From NCBI GenBank assembly GCA_021789565.1, contig JAJYJL010000056.1, positions 1 to 14,506 of the forward strand: a stretch of 14,506 bases of DNA, written 5' to 3'. Each line of letters opens with the position of its first letter. Within the stretch, counting starts at the first letter, position 1. Under the pieces are notes generated by a model that saw only the letters and a list, made by a program, of their open reading frames with translations, ran no database searches and was not told where the DNA came from. Positions 6,973 through 14,498 of the stretch are shown here, piece after piece. This stretch comes from Acidobacteriota bacterium (GTDB lineage Bacteria; Acidobacteriota; Terriglobia; UBA7540). The translations under genes and the position numbers were made by a program.

Positions 6973-8529
6973 CTAGCTGCGCGGCGAGTCCTTGATCATC
7001 CTGTTTAGCAGATTGGATGTAATCCGCTGCACCCAGGGATGAACGCCGAAGGTCCCACCCATACCGCTGACCCTCGCGGGGATATGACCGGGTGGGCAAC
7101 TTAGCCCCTCCGTCCACCAGATGGTTCCCGCGTTAAAGACCCAGTTGCCTTTCGAGCATGGGAAAACCACCGCATCATGCCGCTGGTCCTTTGCGTTTTC
7201 TGTAGTACGCGGGTAAAGAGGACTGGAAGCCACGACCTCAAGACCCGGGATCTCAGCCGGGACCCAGTTGAACTCCCACCCGATCAGGCCAGGGATCTTG
7301 TCTCCGGCTTTCACTTCCAACCCCGCGTATACCCAATGCTCAGGCTTTGCAATGACCCAATCGCCGTATGCGTTCGGCCCGGACTTGAGGCCCATGAGTT
7401 TGGCTTCTTCGCCAGCGAACCCCTCCGCGTAATCCTCTCGTGCGTACACACGGCACGGCTGGCCGGAAATTGAACTGCCATAAAATGAGATCTTATGCCA
7501 CATGGTGTTGCCTGAAAAGAAAGCCAGGCTCAGACCTTCGTCGCGGGCTTTCAGGAGTTCATCAAACATCTTGCTTGACCAGTATTCATCGTGTCCGACT
7601 GAGAGGAACGCTTTGCTCGTGCTCAGGATTCCCGGATCAGTATGAAGATCAACACCGGAGCAATACGTGACGTCGTACCCGTGCTGCTCAAGCCAAAACA
7701 CCATGGGGTGCTCCCATAGCAGAAATTCTCCTGAGCCGACGGTCCCGGGAGCATCAACCACCTGGCAGTACTTGGCGTAAGGCCGGTCAAAACTCACCCT
7801 GACATGCGGACCCGTATACCAGATTTCCGGAGTGCCATCGTCATAAAGCGAATTTTTGCCCGGCCACTTGTTGTAGGCATTCCACGTCAGGTCACTCGTC
7901 TGGCAAAGCAGGTCGGTCTTGCGATGTTCCTTCACCACAAAGACAACGTAGCTCTGGGCGCGCTTTTCCGTGTCGTCACGAGTAAGTTTGCCCAGGTAAA
8001 TCCCGCTTGGCCATTCTTTTGGGATTGTCAGAGTGGTGCTCTTTTCCCACTTGCATTCACGAACCCTTTCCATCGCCATCATGGGCATGGGCTGCGGACT
8101 GGCCTTGAAAGAACCAAGCGTAGCCATGTGGCGCCCGCCCGCGCCGTTGTAATAGCCCATGCGATAAATATCCATCATGAACCGACCGGCTGGAGCCATG
8201 CTCACCATGAAATCGATTGTTTCGCCTGGCAGGACGCTGTTCCTGGAAGCAAATCCTTCAATGGCTGAGGAGCGTACACAGCGGTTTAGAGGGTAAGAGG
8301 CCAGCGAAACGGGATCGTCGAACAGGGTGTATTGAAGTTGCCACTCCACTGTCCCCGGCTTGCTGTTTTCCTCGACAATAGGGTTATCCCTGCCGGCACT
8401 AGAAAGACTCTTGTTCGTGTCTGCTGCAATTTTCCCCGGCACCAAGGGTACAGCGGCCATGCTGGCTGCCGCCTTCAGAAAACTCCTTCGACCGGACTGG
8501 CTTTCGGACTTTCCATTCTGGTTGCCCAT
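6973..8529 (-). CDS. Tat-exported N,N-dimethylformamidase beta-subunit-like protein
   Basis: 518 residues from the ATG at 8529, chosen because AAGGAGA lies 8 bases upstream and because it puts the twin-arginine motif GRRSFLKAA (residues 13-21) at a normal distance. An in-frame ATG at 8562 would add 11 residues. The body matches the large-subunit family of N,N-dimethylformamidase: EGFASRNSVLPGETIDF, then YRMGYYNGAGG, then TSDLTWNAYNKWPG, then the hallmark SVGHDEYWS at about 310-318, FFSGNTMWHKI shortly after, and a C-terminal VHPWVQRITSNLLNRM. Characterised dimethylformamidase cleaves an amide using an iron site with Tyr and Glu ligands and needs a small alpha subunit. No such subunit is visible here. 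Homologues with export signals have no assigned substrate, so amide hydrolysis is only a hypothesis. The gene is flanked by gaps of over 300 bases and may be a single unit. Confidence 0.85.
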   Translation of the reverse strand: MGNQNGKSESQSGRRSFLKAAASMAAVPLVPGKIAADTNKSLSSAGRDNPIVEENSKPGTVEWQLQYTLFDDPVSLASYPLNRCVRSSAIEGFASRNSVLPGETIDFMVSMAPAGRFMMDIYRMGYYNGAGGRHMATLGSFKASPQPMPMMAMERVRECKWEKSTTLTIPKEWPSGIYLGKLTRDDTEKRAQSYVVFVVKEHRKTDLLCQTSDLTWNAYNKWPGKNSLYDDGTPEIWYTGPHVRVSFDRPYAKYCQVVDAPGTVGSGEFLLWEHPMVFWLEQHGYDVTYCSGVDLHTDPGILSTSKAFLSVGHDEYWSSKMFDELLKARDEGLSLAFFSGNTMWHKISFYGSSISGQPCRVYAREDYAEGFAGEEAKLMGLKSGPNAYGDWVIAKPEHWVYAGLEVKAGDKIPGLIGWEFNWVPAEIPGLEVVASSPLYPRTTENAKDQRHDAVVFPCSKGNWVFNAGTIWWTEGLSCPPGHIPARVSGMGGTFGVHPWVQRITSNLLNRMIKDSPRS

Positions 8530-8890
8530 GTCGTTGTTCTCCTTTAATCCCAACCTCAGCATGACGAAATCCTTAACTGCCCTCCGACAAACCGTGGCTG
8601 ACCCACCGTCGCGGCGGTTTCCGGGGGCCAGGCCGTTCCACTCGGTGACTGAAAATGGGCTGGGGGAAATTTACAGTTCAGCGATGGCGCAACTGACTTC
8701 GTAGTGGCCCCAGGTTAAGTTCGCGCCGGAGGTCCCCAAGCCATTTGGCACGGCACGCCGCTCTTCTTTTCCTCCTTGCTGGCATCTCCCGGCGCTGTCA
8801 ATTGGGCCTATTGTCCGGAACCAGAAGCCAACGGCCACTTGTCGAAAATTACAATAGCATTCATTGATTCATCGGAGAAGAGGACGACCT
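8530..8890. other. 361-base intergenic gap with no convincing gene
   Basis: The gap lies between the PdxA-like stop and the dimethylformamidase-like start. On the minus strand there is an AAGGAGG run near 8770-8780 but no start codon at a usable distance; the only following frames are a dozen codons long. A TTGACA on the minus strand (8801-8796) has no acceptable -10 element. No strong hairpin with a T tract was found after the PdxA-like stop. Confidence 0.5.
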
Positions 8891-9871
8891 TCATTGGATT
8901 CGCGAAGTCAGCCGCACGGCATAATCCAGCGCACGAATAAAGCTGACCGTTGAAGCATCACCCCGGCCCGCAATATCAAAGGCTGTCCCGTGATCGACCG
9001 ATGTTCGGACGATGGGCAAGCCGAGCGTAATGTTGACGCCGCCCTCAAAATCAAGCAATTTGCTTGGAATGTGACCCTGGTCGTGGTACATGCAGACGAC
9101 CGCGTCGAATTGCTTCCTGCGCACCGCCAGGTAGAACACCGTGTCAGGAGGCAGCGGGCCTTCGACTTGCCAGCCCTGGCTGCGGGCCCACTCCACGGCA
9201 GGACGAATCTCTCGAATCTCCTCATCACCAAATAATCCGCTTTCACCGGCATGCGGATTCAAACCTGCAACGGCAAGCCGCGGATTGTTGTTCAGTTTCG
9301 AAACCGATTCGTGGGTCAAACGGATGATGGTTGCAACGCGGTCTTTCTTCACACGCGCGATGGCCGTGGATAAAGAGACGTGCGTGCTGACATGCGTGAC
9401 GATCAGGTCGTTCGAAGCGAGCATGATTGTGACGTCCTTCGTTCCGCACAGGTCCCCAATCAGCTCGGTATGCCCGGTGAATCCGGGGTCGGCGAGCTGC
9501 GTCGCCTCCTTGTTCATGGGCAGTGTGACGATGGCTGCGGTCTCCCCGGCAATCGTGGCGCGGGTGGCCGCGACAACATACTCCCGTGCCGCCATCCCCG
9601 ACTTCTGGTTCAGCTTGCCCACTGTGACGTCGCCTCGGCGCATGATGCTGGCATCAACAACATTCAACGTGCCGGGCTGGCAATCGCTCGCGGCGGTCAC
9701 CTTTCGCAACTGAACGCCGAACTTCAAGAGTTCGTTGTAAAATTCAAGGACTTCCAGGTCCCCATAGGCGACGAACGGATACTGAATTTCGCCCTGCCGA
9801 AAGGCCTTCAGGAGTATTTCCGGCCCAACGCCGCTCGAGTCTCCCGTTGTGACAGCGTAAATACGCGACAT
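8891..9871 (-). CDS. pdxA2: PdxA2-like 4-phosphoerythronate/threonate dehydrogenase (PdxA family)
   Basis: 326 residues, full length for the family. Visible signatures are TTGDSSGVGPEI at the N-terminus, GHTE with H134, and the three metal-binding histidines H164 (VSTH), H207 (LNPHAGE) and H263 (MYHDQGH), followed by HGTAFDIAGRG. PdxA proper makes pyridoxine precursors. The PdxA2 branch, partnered with a DUF1537 kinase, oxidises D-threonate 4-phosphate (or the erythronate form) and decarboxylates it to dihydroxyacetone phosphate. The kinase gene directly upstream, with its stop codon only 5 bases before this ATG, strongly favours the catabolic role. GAGGG at the end of the kinase gene serves as ribosome site. 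NAD is the expected cofactor. The exact stereoisomer used cannot be told from sequence. Confidence 0.9.
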   Translation of the reverse strand: MSRIYAVTTGDSSGVGPEILLKAFRQGEIQYPFVAYGDLEVLEFYNELLKFGVQLRKVTAASDCQPGTLNVVDASIMRRGDVTVGKLNQKSGMAAREYVVAATRATIAGETAAIVTLPMNKEATQLADPGFTGHTELIGDLCGTKDVTIMLASNDLIVTHVSTHVSLSTAIARVKKDRVATIIRLTHESVSKLNNNPRLAVAGLNPHAGESGLFGDEEIREIRPAVEWARSQGWQVEGPLPPDTVFYLAVRRKQFDAVVCMYHDQGHIPSKLLDFEGGVNITLGLPIVRTSVDHGTAFDIAGRGDASTVSFIRALDYAVRLTSRIQ

Positions 9872-9876
9872 CCCAT

Positions 9877-11034
9877 TTACCCTCGCGTCAAATTCGTGTG
9901 AATCAGGCGAAGCACGTCAACCGGGCCGAACCCTCCAGCCTTGCTGATCAGATAAAAAGGCCCTTCGCCTTTCAGCCCTGCGGCCTTGCGCCCGATCGCG
10001 GAAATGGGCACGCCTTCCAGCACTTCACCGATCGGACGGATTTCTGGATGGCCCAGCGCTTCCACAATGGCATAAGCCGTGTCGCCGCCGAACACGACAA
10101 CAGCATCAAACTCTTCCTCCCTGAGTGCGCCGCAAACGGACCGCGACAACCGGCGGGCGTAGACTAAGGGTTCGCATGTGTCAAATTCATGGTTTAGGAT
10201 CACCCATCCCGGCTGCTCTGCTTCAGCAGCGGTCCCATTGGCCATTATGGAGGAAAAGCCGTGGGCGCGCGCGTAGCTTATCTGTCGAACTGATACCTCA
10301 TTGAAGCTGCCGTTCACTACTAATGCGCGCTTCACCACGGGCATGGTCGCGGGCGCGGTCCGAGGCACGTCAAGCAACGGAGCCAGGTGGCCCACAAATC
10401 CTGCAGGTCCCGCGGCAAGACGAAACCGGCTGGTCTGCAGAAACTTCCTGGCAGCGACTTCCAGGTCTGATTCGGATGTCGCGTCGCAAACGTAAATGGC
10501 CGTTTGGGGCGACGTCTTCAGTTCGGCCGGTGTCGTTGAAACGACGGAGTGCAGGCCTGCATCAGAAAACAACCGTGGAATATTGGCTGTTCGGACTGCG
10601 TTCAGCGGATCTTCGGCAAAATCCGTTTCGTTCACCGGGACCCCATCAACGTGCAGTATTCCTTCGCGCACCGTTCTGTTCATCGCCGGGTAGGCGGGCA
10701 CATAGAGCAGCGGCAAATCCGGATAGCCTTCCATCACGCCGCGTATTTCACTGGCGATGTTCCCCCGCAGCGTTGAATCGGTCTTCTTATAAACGTATGG
10801 GATGTCCCGATTGAAGCCCGCCCGGGACAATTCAAGAACACGTTCCCGCGCCAGTTCGGGCGCCATGTGCCGGGTCTCGGTATCGATCACCAGCACGGCC
10901 GTTTCCTGATCCGGACCTGCGGGAATCGAGCGCCTAGTCGTCACTAATGACGACAAGCCCGAGGCGGCAAACTTTGCCCCAACTTCCAGCGCGCCTGTCA
11001 GGTCATCCGCCAGCGTGAGCACCTGATACATCAT
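9877..11034 (-). CDS. Four-carbon acid sugar kinase (DUF1537 family)
   Basis: 385 residues from the ATG at 11034, which has AGGA 6 bases upstream. A TTG at 11127 would add 31 residues that do not resemble the family and would overlap a candidate promoter. The N-terminal substrate domain begins LTLADDLTGALEVG (6-19) and contains KKTDSTLRGN at 83-92, both diagnostic. The C-terminal nucleotide-binding domain contains VVNGS (about 239-243), FGGDTA (315-320) and SKAGGFG (364-370). Members such as DtnK, LtnD and OtnK phosphorylate threonate, erythronate or 3-oxo-tetronate at the terminal hydroxyl using ATP. The coupled PdxA2-like gene points to threonate or erythronate kinase activity, giving dihydroxyacetone phosphate after the next step. 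No separate tetronate dehydrogenase or isomerase gene is seen in the window. Confidence 0.9.
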   Translation of the reverse strand: MMYQVLTLADDLTGALEVGAKFAASGLSSLVTTRRSIPAGPDQETAVLVIDTETRHMAPELARERVLELSRAGFNRDIPYVYKKTDSTLRGNIASEIRGVMEGYPDLPLLYVPAYPAMNRTVREGILHVDGVPVNETDFAEDPLNAVRTANIPRLFSDAGLHSVVSTTPAELKTSPQTAIYVCDATSESDLEVAARKFLQTSRFRLAAGPAGFVGHLAPLLDVPRTAPATMPVVKRALVVNGSFNEVSVRQISYARAHGFSSIMANGTAAEAEQPGWVILNHEFDTCEPLVYARRLSRSVCGALREEEFDAVVVFGGDTAYAIVEALGHPEIRPIGEVLEGVPISAIGRKAAGLKGEGPFYLISKAGGFGPVDVLRLIHTNLTRG

Positions 11035-11085
11035 CTTCTGTCCTGTACTGTATTCTGCGCATTGCTGCGGTCGCAAGCCACCTTG

Positions 11086-11114
11086 ATAATATGCTTCAGG
11101 TTTCTTGAAGACGA
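11086..11114 (-). promoter_or_regulatory. Candidate promoter with palindromic operator for the kinase-pdxA2 pair
   Basis: On the minus strand TATTAT (11091-11086) is a good -10 element, but the bases about 17 upstream (TCGTCT) are a poor -35. Between them lies a 17-bp near-perfect palindrome at 11094-11110 (CTTCAGGTTTCTTGAAG, one mismatched pair), a layout typical of a repressor or activator site. It sits 60 bases before the kinase ATG. No regulator gene is present in the window to match it to. Confidence 0.35.
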
Positions 11115-11169
11115 ATTCGGGATGCAATGCCCTTGTTCACCATGACCCCGGACTTCGATTCAATCGGTT

Positions 11170-11739
11170 TCAGCCCGCAGGCTCAGAGGATGCAGAGAAA
11201 CCTTCAACGCTATGGTTTGCATCAACCGGCATGAAGAATCCGCCTGAGCCCAATGCTACCAGCGCTGCAAAATCCAGAGCGCGGGTCCGGCCGAAGTGTG
11301 TAGCGAGATAGGCAGTCACGATCGGCGAGAGCCATCCACCCAACTGCCCAAACATATTCATCGGCCCTGAAAGCGAACCGGAATAGTTGGGCGCGCCGCA
11401 TTGAGCCATGCAATGAGAATCGGTGTCAAGGCTCCTCCTGCTCCGACGCCTGCAAATGGCAGGCTGTTGCCGATTGCCCTGTGTTCCCTGCTCAACCACA
11501 CAAAGCGAACACAACTCGAATTCTTCGTCAGGGGTAAGATCCGCGCCCTCGCCGCTGCTTCCTCCCACACATGCGGCCCTTGCTCCGCTGGATATCTGGA
11601 ACTCGACTTCGGCCTTTAAGGCCGCCGGATCGATCTTGCCTTGCTCGTTAAAAGGTGTTACGAGCGGTGGAGCAATTCCTTTGGACCATGACAATACTTG
11701 GCGTCTTCTCTTGCTGTTGAGATCCTTCGAGGTTTCCAA
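11170..11739 (-). pseudogene. Composite pseudogene: DapA-family N-terminus joined to two pieces of an MFS transporter
   Basis: The frame from 11739 to the stop at 11170 is open but chimeric. From 11739 to about 11488 it encodes the first ~80 residues of a dihydrodipicolinate-synthase-like aldolase: GIAPPLVTPFNEQGKID, then VGGSSGEGADLTPDEE with the canonical GE-containing loop. From about 11486 to 11403, in a different frame, come 28 codons of an MFS transporter (EHRAIGNS, FAGVGAGGALTP, LIAWL). From 11388 to 11170, back in the first frame, comes the end of such a transporter (SGPMNMFGQLGGWLSPIVTA, then ALDFAALVAL and VDANHSVEG). Roughly the last 200 residues of the aldolase, the transporter's first part and about 200 residues of its middle are missing. 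The start codon would have to be TTG, with no clear ribosome site. The two gene types commonly sit together in sugar-acid operons, so successive deletions in an aldolase-transporter pair explain the pattern. Confidence 0.8.
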
Positions 11740-11888
11740 AAACCTGAACTCTTCTGCTGGAAACCCGGTCCATTTCTGAGACCCTGTCTAATAGTATTGT
11801 CTTTGTGGACTGAATCCCTTAAACACCGGCGGGTGCAAGTGGCTACACGCAGGGCACGACCTTTTGCCCATGCTACGAATCCTTTTCT

Positions 11889-12980
11889 CTAGACCCGGTA
11901 TCGCTCAAGCTTCTCCCAGGCAAATAAAATGCCATGCCCTGGCCGTGCGGGTGCGATGAGGTCCCCGTTCTCAAGCGCAAATTCTTTTTCCAGATACGGG
12001 GCAAGCTGAGGAATGTACTCGACGAAGATGCCATTGGGAACGGCTGTGGCCAAGTGAAGCTGAATTTCCATCAGGAAGTGGGGCGCAACCGGCATCTGAA
12101 AAGCTTCAGCCATGGCGGCGATTTTCATCCACTCCGTGATCCCACCCACCCGGGCAACGTCAGGTTGCAGGATGCTGGCGGCATCACATCGGATGTATTC
12201 AGCAAACGACTCTTTGGAATAGAGAGTCTCCCCGACCGCAATCGGGATGCAAGTGTGTTGTTTGAGTTCATGATGTCCACCGACATTCGTGGCCGCTATC
12301 GGCTCTTCAAGCCAGTAAAGATCGAACGGCTCAAACAGCCGCGCCCGGCGTATTGCCTCTGAGGGCGTCCAGCACTGGTTGGCATCAACCATGAGGTTGG
12401 CGGCAGGGCCAATCGCAGACCGCACTTCCGCAAGCCGGGAAACGTCCTCAGTGGCTTTTTCTTTACCGACTTTAACCTTCACGCCGTGAAAACCCTTTTC
12501 AACGGCGGTGCGGGCGTTTTCAACGAGTTCCTCAACCGGCAGATGCAGCCACCCACCTTCCGTATCGTAGGCTGGCACGCGGTCGCGTGAGCCTCCAAGC
12601 AGTCTATAGAGCGGCACCTCGCGTGATTTGGCCTTAAGGTCCCAGACGGCAATGTCAACCGCGGCCCTCGCAATACTTGAAACGGGGCCTCCGCTTGAGG
12701 CGCGCGTAGCAGCGGTCATCTTATTCCAGATGAATTCGTGCGACTCACAGTCTTCACCGGCTAACAGCGGGACCAATTCGGTGTCGAGAAACGCTTTCGC
12801 CGCCCGTCCTCCTGTCCCGATGGTGTAGCCATAACCCACTCCGTGAAGGTCTTGGGAAGACCATAACTCGACTACCAGCAATTCCATCGCGGTAAACGCC
12901 TGGATCGCGTCAGAACGCTTCACCGTAACGGGTAGAGAAAAAAGGTGAGTCTTAGAGCTGGTTATCTCCGTTTTCTTCAT
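11889..12980 (-). CDS. Enolase-superfamily acid-sugar dehydratase (mandelate racemase group)
   Basis: 363 residues, full length. The N-terminal capping domain ends near 120. The barrel carries the mandelate-racemase-type catalytic set: K168-x-K170 in HGVKVKVG; metal ligands D199 (VDANQCW), E225 or E226 (WLEEP) and E251 (VGETLYS); the D274 (LQPDVARVGG) and H301 (VAPHF) dyad; and E321 (FVEYIP). Members with this set abstract a proton alpha to a carboxylate. Most in sugar clusters are dehydratases that turn an aldonate or aldarate into a 2-keto-3-deoxy acid, which a DapA-type aldolase then cleaves. The exact substrate cannot be predicted. The ATG at 12980 has a weak GGGG 7 bases upstream and overlaps the TGA of a short upstream frame (ATGA). 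The aldolase remnant downstream may be its lost partner. Confidence 0.9.
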   Translation of the reverse strand: MKKTEITSSKTHLFSLPVTVKRSDAIQAFTAMELLVVELWSSQDLHGVGYGYTIGTGGRAAKAFLDTELVPLLAGEDCESHEFIWNKMTAATRASSGGPVSSIARAAVDIAVWDLKAKSREVPLYRLLGGSRDRVPAYDTEGGWLHLPVEELVENARTAVEKGFHGVKVKVGKEKATEDVSRLAEVRSAIGPAANLMVDANQCWTPSEAIRRARLFEPFDLYWLEEPIAATNVGGHHELKQHTCIPIAVGETLYSKESFAEYIRCDAASILQPDVARVGGITEWMKIAAMAEAFQMPVAPHFLMEIQLHLATAVPNGIFVEYIPQLAPYLEKEFALENGDLIAPARPGHGILFAWEKLERYRV

Positions 12981-13066
12981 CGATATGCCCCATGGCGATC
13001 AAAACGCTCATCCACTTCTTGATGCACAGAGACCTCGGCACTGCTAAAGCAGGACTCGCACACCAT
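12977..13066 (-). CDS. Possible 29-residue ORF overlapping the dehydratase start
   Basis: ATG at 13066, TGA at 12977-12979, overlapping the dehydratase ATG in an ATGA arrangement that often marks translational coupling. The end (VHQEVDERFDRHGAYR) is charged and coding-like, the start contains CESC. It is in the same frame as the broken coding stretch that stops at 13094, so it may be a downstream part of the same decayed gene. I do not recognise it and the ribosome site is unclear. Confidence 0.18.
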   Translation of the reverse strand: MVCESCFSSAEVSVHQEVDERFDRHGAYR

Positions 13067-13093
13067 AATCAGGAAACACCCTACATCGGCGAA

Positions 13094-13301
13094 TCAAAAA
13101 TAGCGTAGCCTATCATAGTCAATCTGGACTTCATAGGCAACCGCGTCAAGCTGGCTGTCCTCATTCCGATCCATCGCCTCATCGTGGCGCCCCGTGACGA
13201 TCTCCAGACATTGTGCCCTGCCTGAAAGGCCCGTCGAGCAGGCGGAGACGGGGCATTGGGAACGGCTGGAGTTTCGAGATGCCGCATCTTTTATCAGCCA
13301 T
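13094..13301 (-). pseudogene. Frameshifted remnant resembling the N-terminus of a GH127 beta-L-arabinofuranosidase
   Basis: An ATG at 13301, 27 bases after the transporter stop codon, opens 40 codons (stop at 13179). The first 28 codons end in KLQPFPMPRLRLLDGPFRQ. The LQPFP...RLLDGPF pattern is typical of the beginning of DUF1680/GH127 proteins. After the glutamine codon (13220-13218) the resemblance stops. A one-base shift gives a second open stretch, from about 13217 to the stop at 13094, containing HDEAMDRNEDSQLDAVAYE and then IDYDRLRYF; the latter recalls the family's LDPDRLL segment. Either this is one frameshifted and shortened GH127 gene or two different fragments joined. No complete domain remains. 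Position directly after an MFS transporter fits a lost member of the same operon. Confidence 0.42.
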
Positions 13302-13328
13302 TTCTTTAACCCCGAATCAAATCTTGTT

Positions 13329-14498
13329 TTATGCCTGGATCAATTGTTCATAACGGGCAACGTCGCTCGGGGCAAATCGGGCGCCCGCAGTGAGCAGCAG
13401 AATACCCGCAGCAACATACACCAGTCCGGCAAGCGAAATCGCCATGCCCAGAGTGGATCGTTCCGCAATCAATCCAATTGCGACGGGCGCGATGCCACCA
13501 CCGCCAAGCCATCCAACCATGTTCATAAAGCCGGCTGCGGTTCCTCGTGCCTGGGCCGGGATCACGTCAAACACCGATGCGAAGATGTTGGCATCGTACA
13601 GGCCCTTGAAGAGCCCCCAGGCGGTGAGCGCCACAACCACGAGTCCGATGGACTTTGTAGCCCCGCACAAGAACACGAAGGGTGCGCCGCAGAATAGGGC
13701 AGTGGCCTGAATCAGCATTCTTCCGCCGGGCAATCTCCTTCTCAGTAGGTCGGCAAACCACCCCCCGAGCGGCGATCCCACCATGCTCGCCAACTGAACG
13801 AAAAGTGTAGCGGACAAGCCCGCCATCGCCAGGCCCATGTGAAACTGGTCATAGAGAAACTTCGGCATCCAGGATAGCAACACGAGCGCAACAAAATTGG
13901 CGCAGGCAAAACTTCCCATTAGCAGCGCCGCGCTGGGGATTCTCAGAATCATGCCGAGAAACTCCCGGATCGGAATTCGTTTCCGGAGGGGCGATTCGAT
14001 TCCCGGAGTCTGGTCGGCCAGATCGGCTGCGCCGCGTTCCGGCTCCCGCAGCAGCCGAATCAAAACGAGGCCGAAGAGAATTCCCAATCCTCCGAAAACC
14101 ATAAATGACCACCGCCAGCCGTAATGCTCTCCAATCAGTCCGGCGAAGAAACCGCCCGCAATGGTTCCCAGATAAACGCTTGTCTGGTGGCTGCCCATCG
14201 CACGTGACCGGGTCTTCTTCCTGTGATAGTCACTGATCATGGACATGGAAGCCGGAAAATAAAAGGTTTCGCCCAGGCCCTCCGCTGCCATGAAGGAAAA
14301 TAGCTGATGGAAAGTGCGCGACAGCGGGGTCAGGATCGCAATCGTGCTCCACGCATAAAGTCCACCCAGAATGGCTGTCTTCCGGCGAACTTTATCCACT
14401 AGGCTTCCCGCGAACGGAGCGGTGAGACCGTACACCCACGCAAAGGCGGATCCCAAGAGGCCCAGTTGCACAGGCGTTAGGTGCATTTCCTTTTTCAA
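13329..14498 (-). CDS. MFS sugar-acid type transporter lacking its first membrane helix
   Basis: 389 residues from a TTG at 14498; an ATG at 14486 would give 385. MFS features are clear: LGLLGSAFAWVYGL is helix 2, GSLVDKVRRK is the loop 2-3 motif A (GxxxDxxxRR type), and a charged central loop (REPERGAADLADQ... at about 168-195) splits two sets of helices. The second half contains SPLGGWFADLLRRR, a motif A repeat, and ends in LLTAGARF. It most resembles the anion:cation symporter type that imports hexuronates and related acids. The frame is interrupted by TAA at 14499-14501, immediately before the first conserved residues (LKKEMHLTP), where a complete transporter would continue upstream with helix 1. 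No ribosome site precedes either start. It is therefore either a pseudogene, or a complete gene with a sequencing error. Only 5 bases beyond the stop are visible. Confidence 0.75.
   Translation of the reverse strand: MKKEMHLTPVQLGLLGSAFAWVYGLTAPFAGSLVDKVRRKTAILGGLYAWSTIAILTPLSRTFHQLFSFMAAEGLGETFYFPASMSMISDYHRKKTRSRAMGSHQTSVYLGTIAGGFFAGLIGEHYGWRWSFMVFGGLGILFGLVLIRLLREPERGAADLADQTPGIESPLRKRIPIREFLGMILRIPSAALLMGSFACANFVALVLLSWMPKFLYDQFHMGLAMAGLSATLFVQLASMVGSPLGGWFADLLRRRLPGGRMLIQATALFCGAPFVFLCGATKSIGLVVVALTAWGLFKGLYDANIFASVFDVIPAQARGTAAGFMNMVGWLGGGGIAPVAIGLIAERSTLGMAISLAGLVYVAAGILLLTAGARFAPSDVARYEQLIQA

Noticed and set aside
6722..7117. 131-codon minus-strand frame extending the small membrane peptide upstream
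   Set aside because: Its first half lies out of frame inside the end of the dimethylformamidase-like gene and has no protein-like character; only the last 50 codons are considered.
9141..9713. 190-codon plus-strand frame
   Set aside because: Antisense to the PdxA-like gene, which has all metal-binding histidines.
8891..9871. Vitamin B6 biosynthesis role for the PdxA-like gene
   Set aside because: The directly coupled DUF1537 kinase and the sugar-acid setting favour the catabolic PdxA2 branch.
11035..11127. 31-residue N-terminal extension of the kinase from a TTG
   Set aside because: It has no family resemblance and spans the candidate promoter and palindrome; the ATG at 11034 has an AGGA ribosome site.
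11849..11873. Hairpin (GCA-GGGCA stem with one bulge) after the dehydratase stop
   Set aside because: The stem is short and bulged, and no T tract follows it, so it is not supported as a terminator.
13081..13287. 68-codon arginine-rich minus-strand frame
   Set aside because: It overlaps the GH127-like remnant in another frame and looks like an out-of-frame reading.
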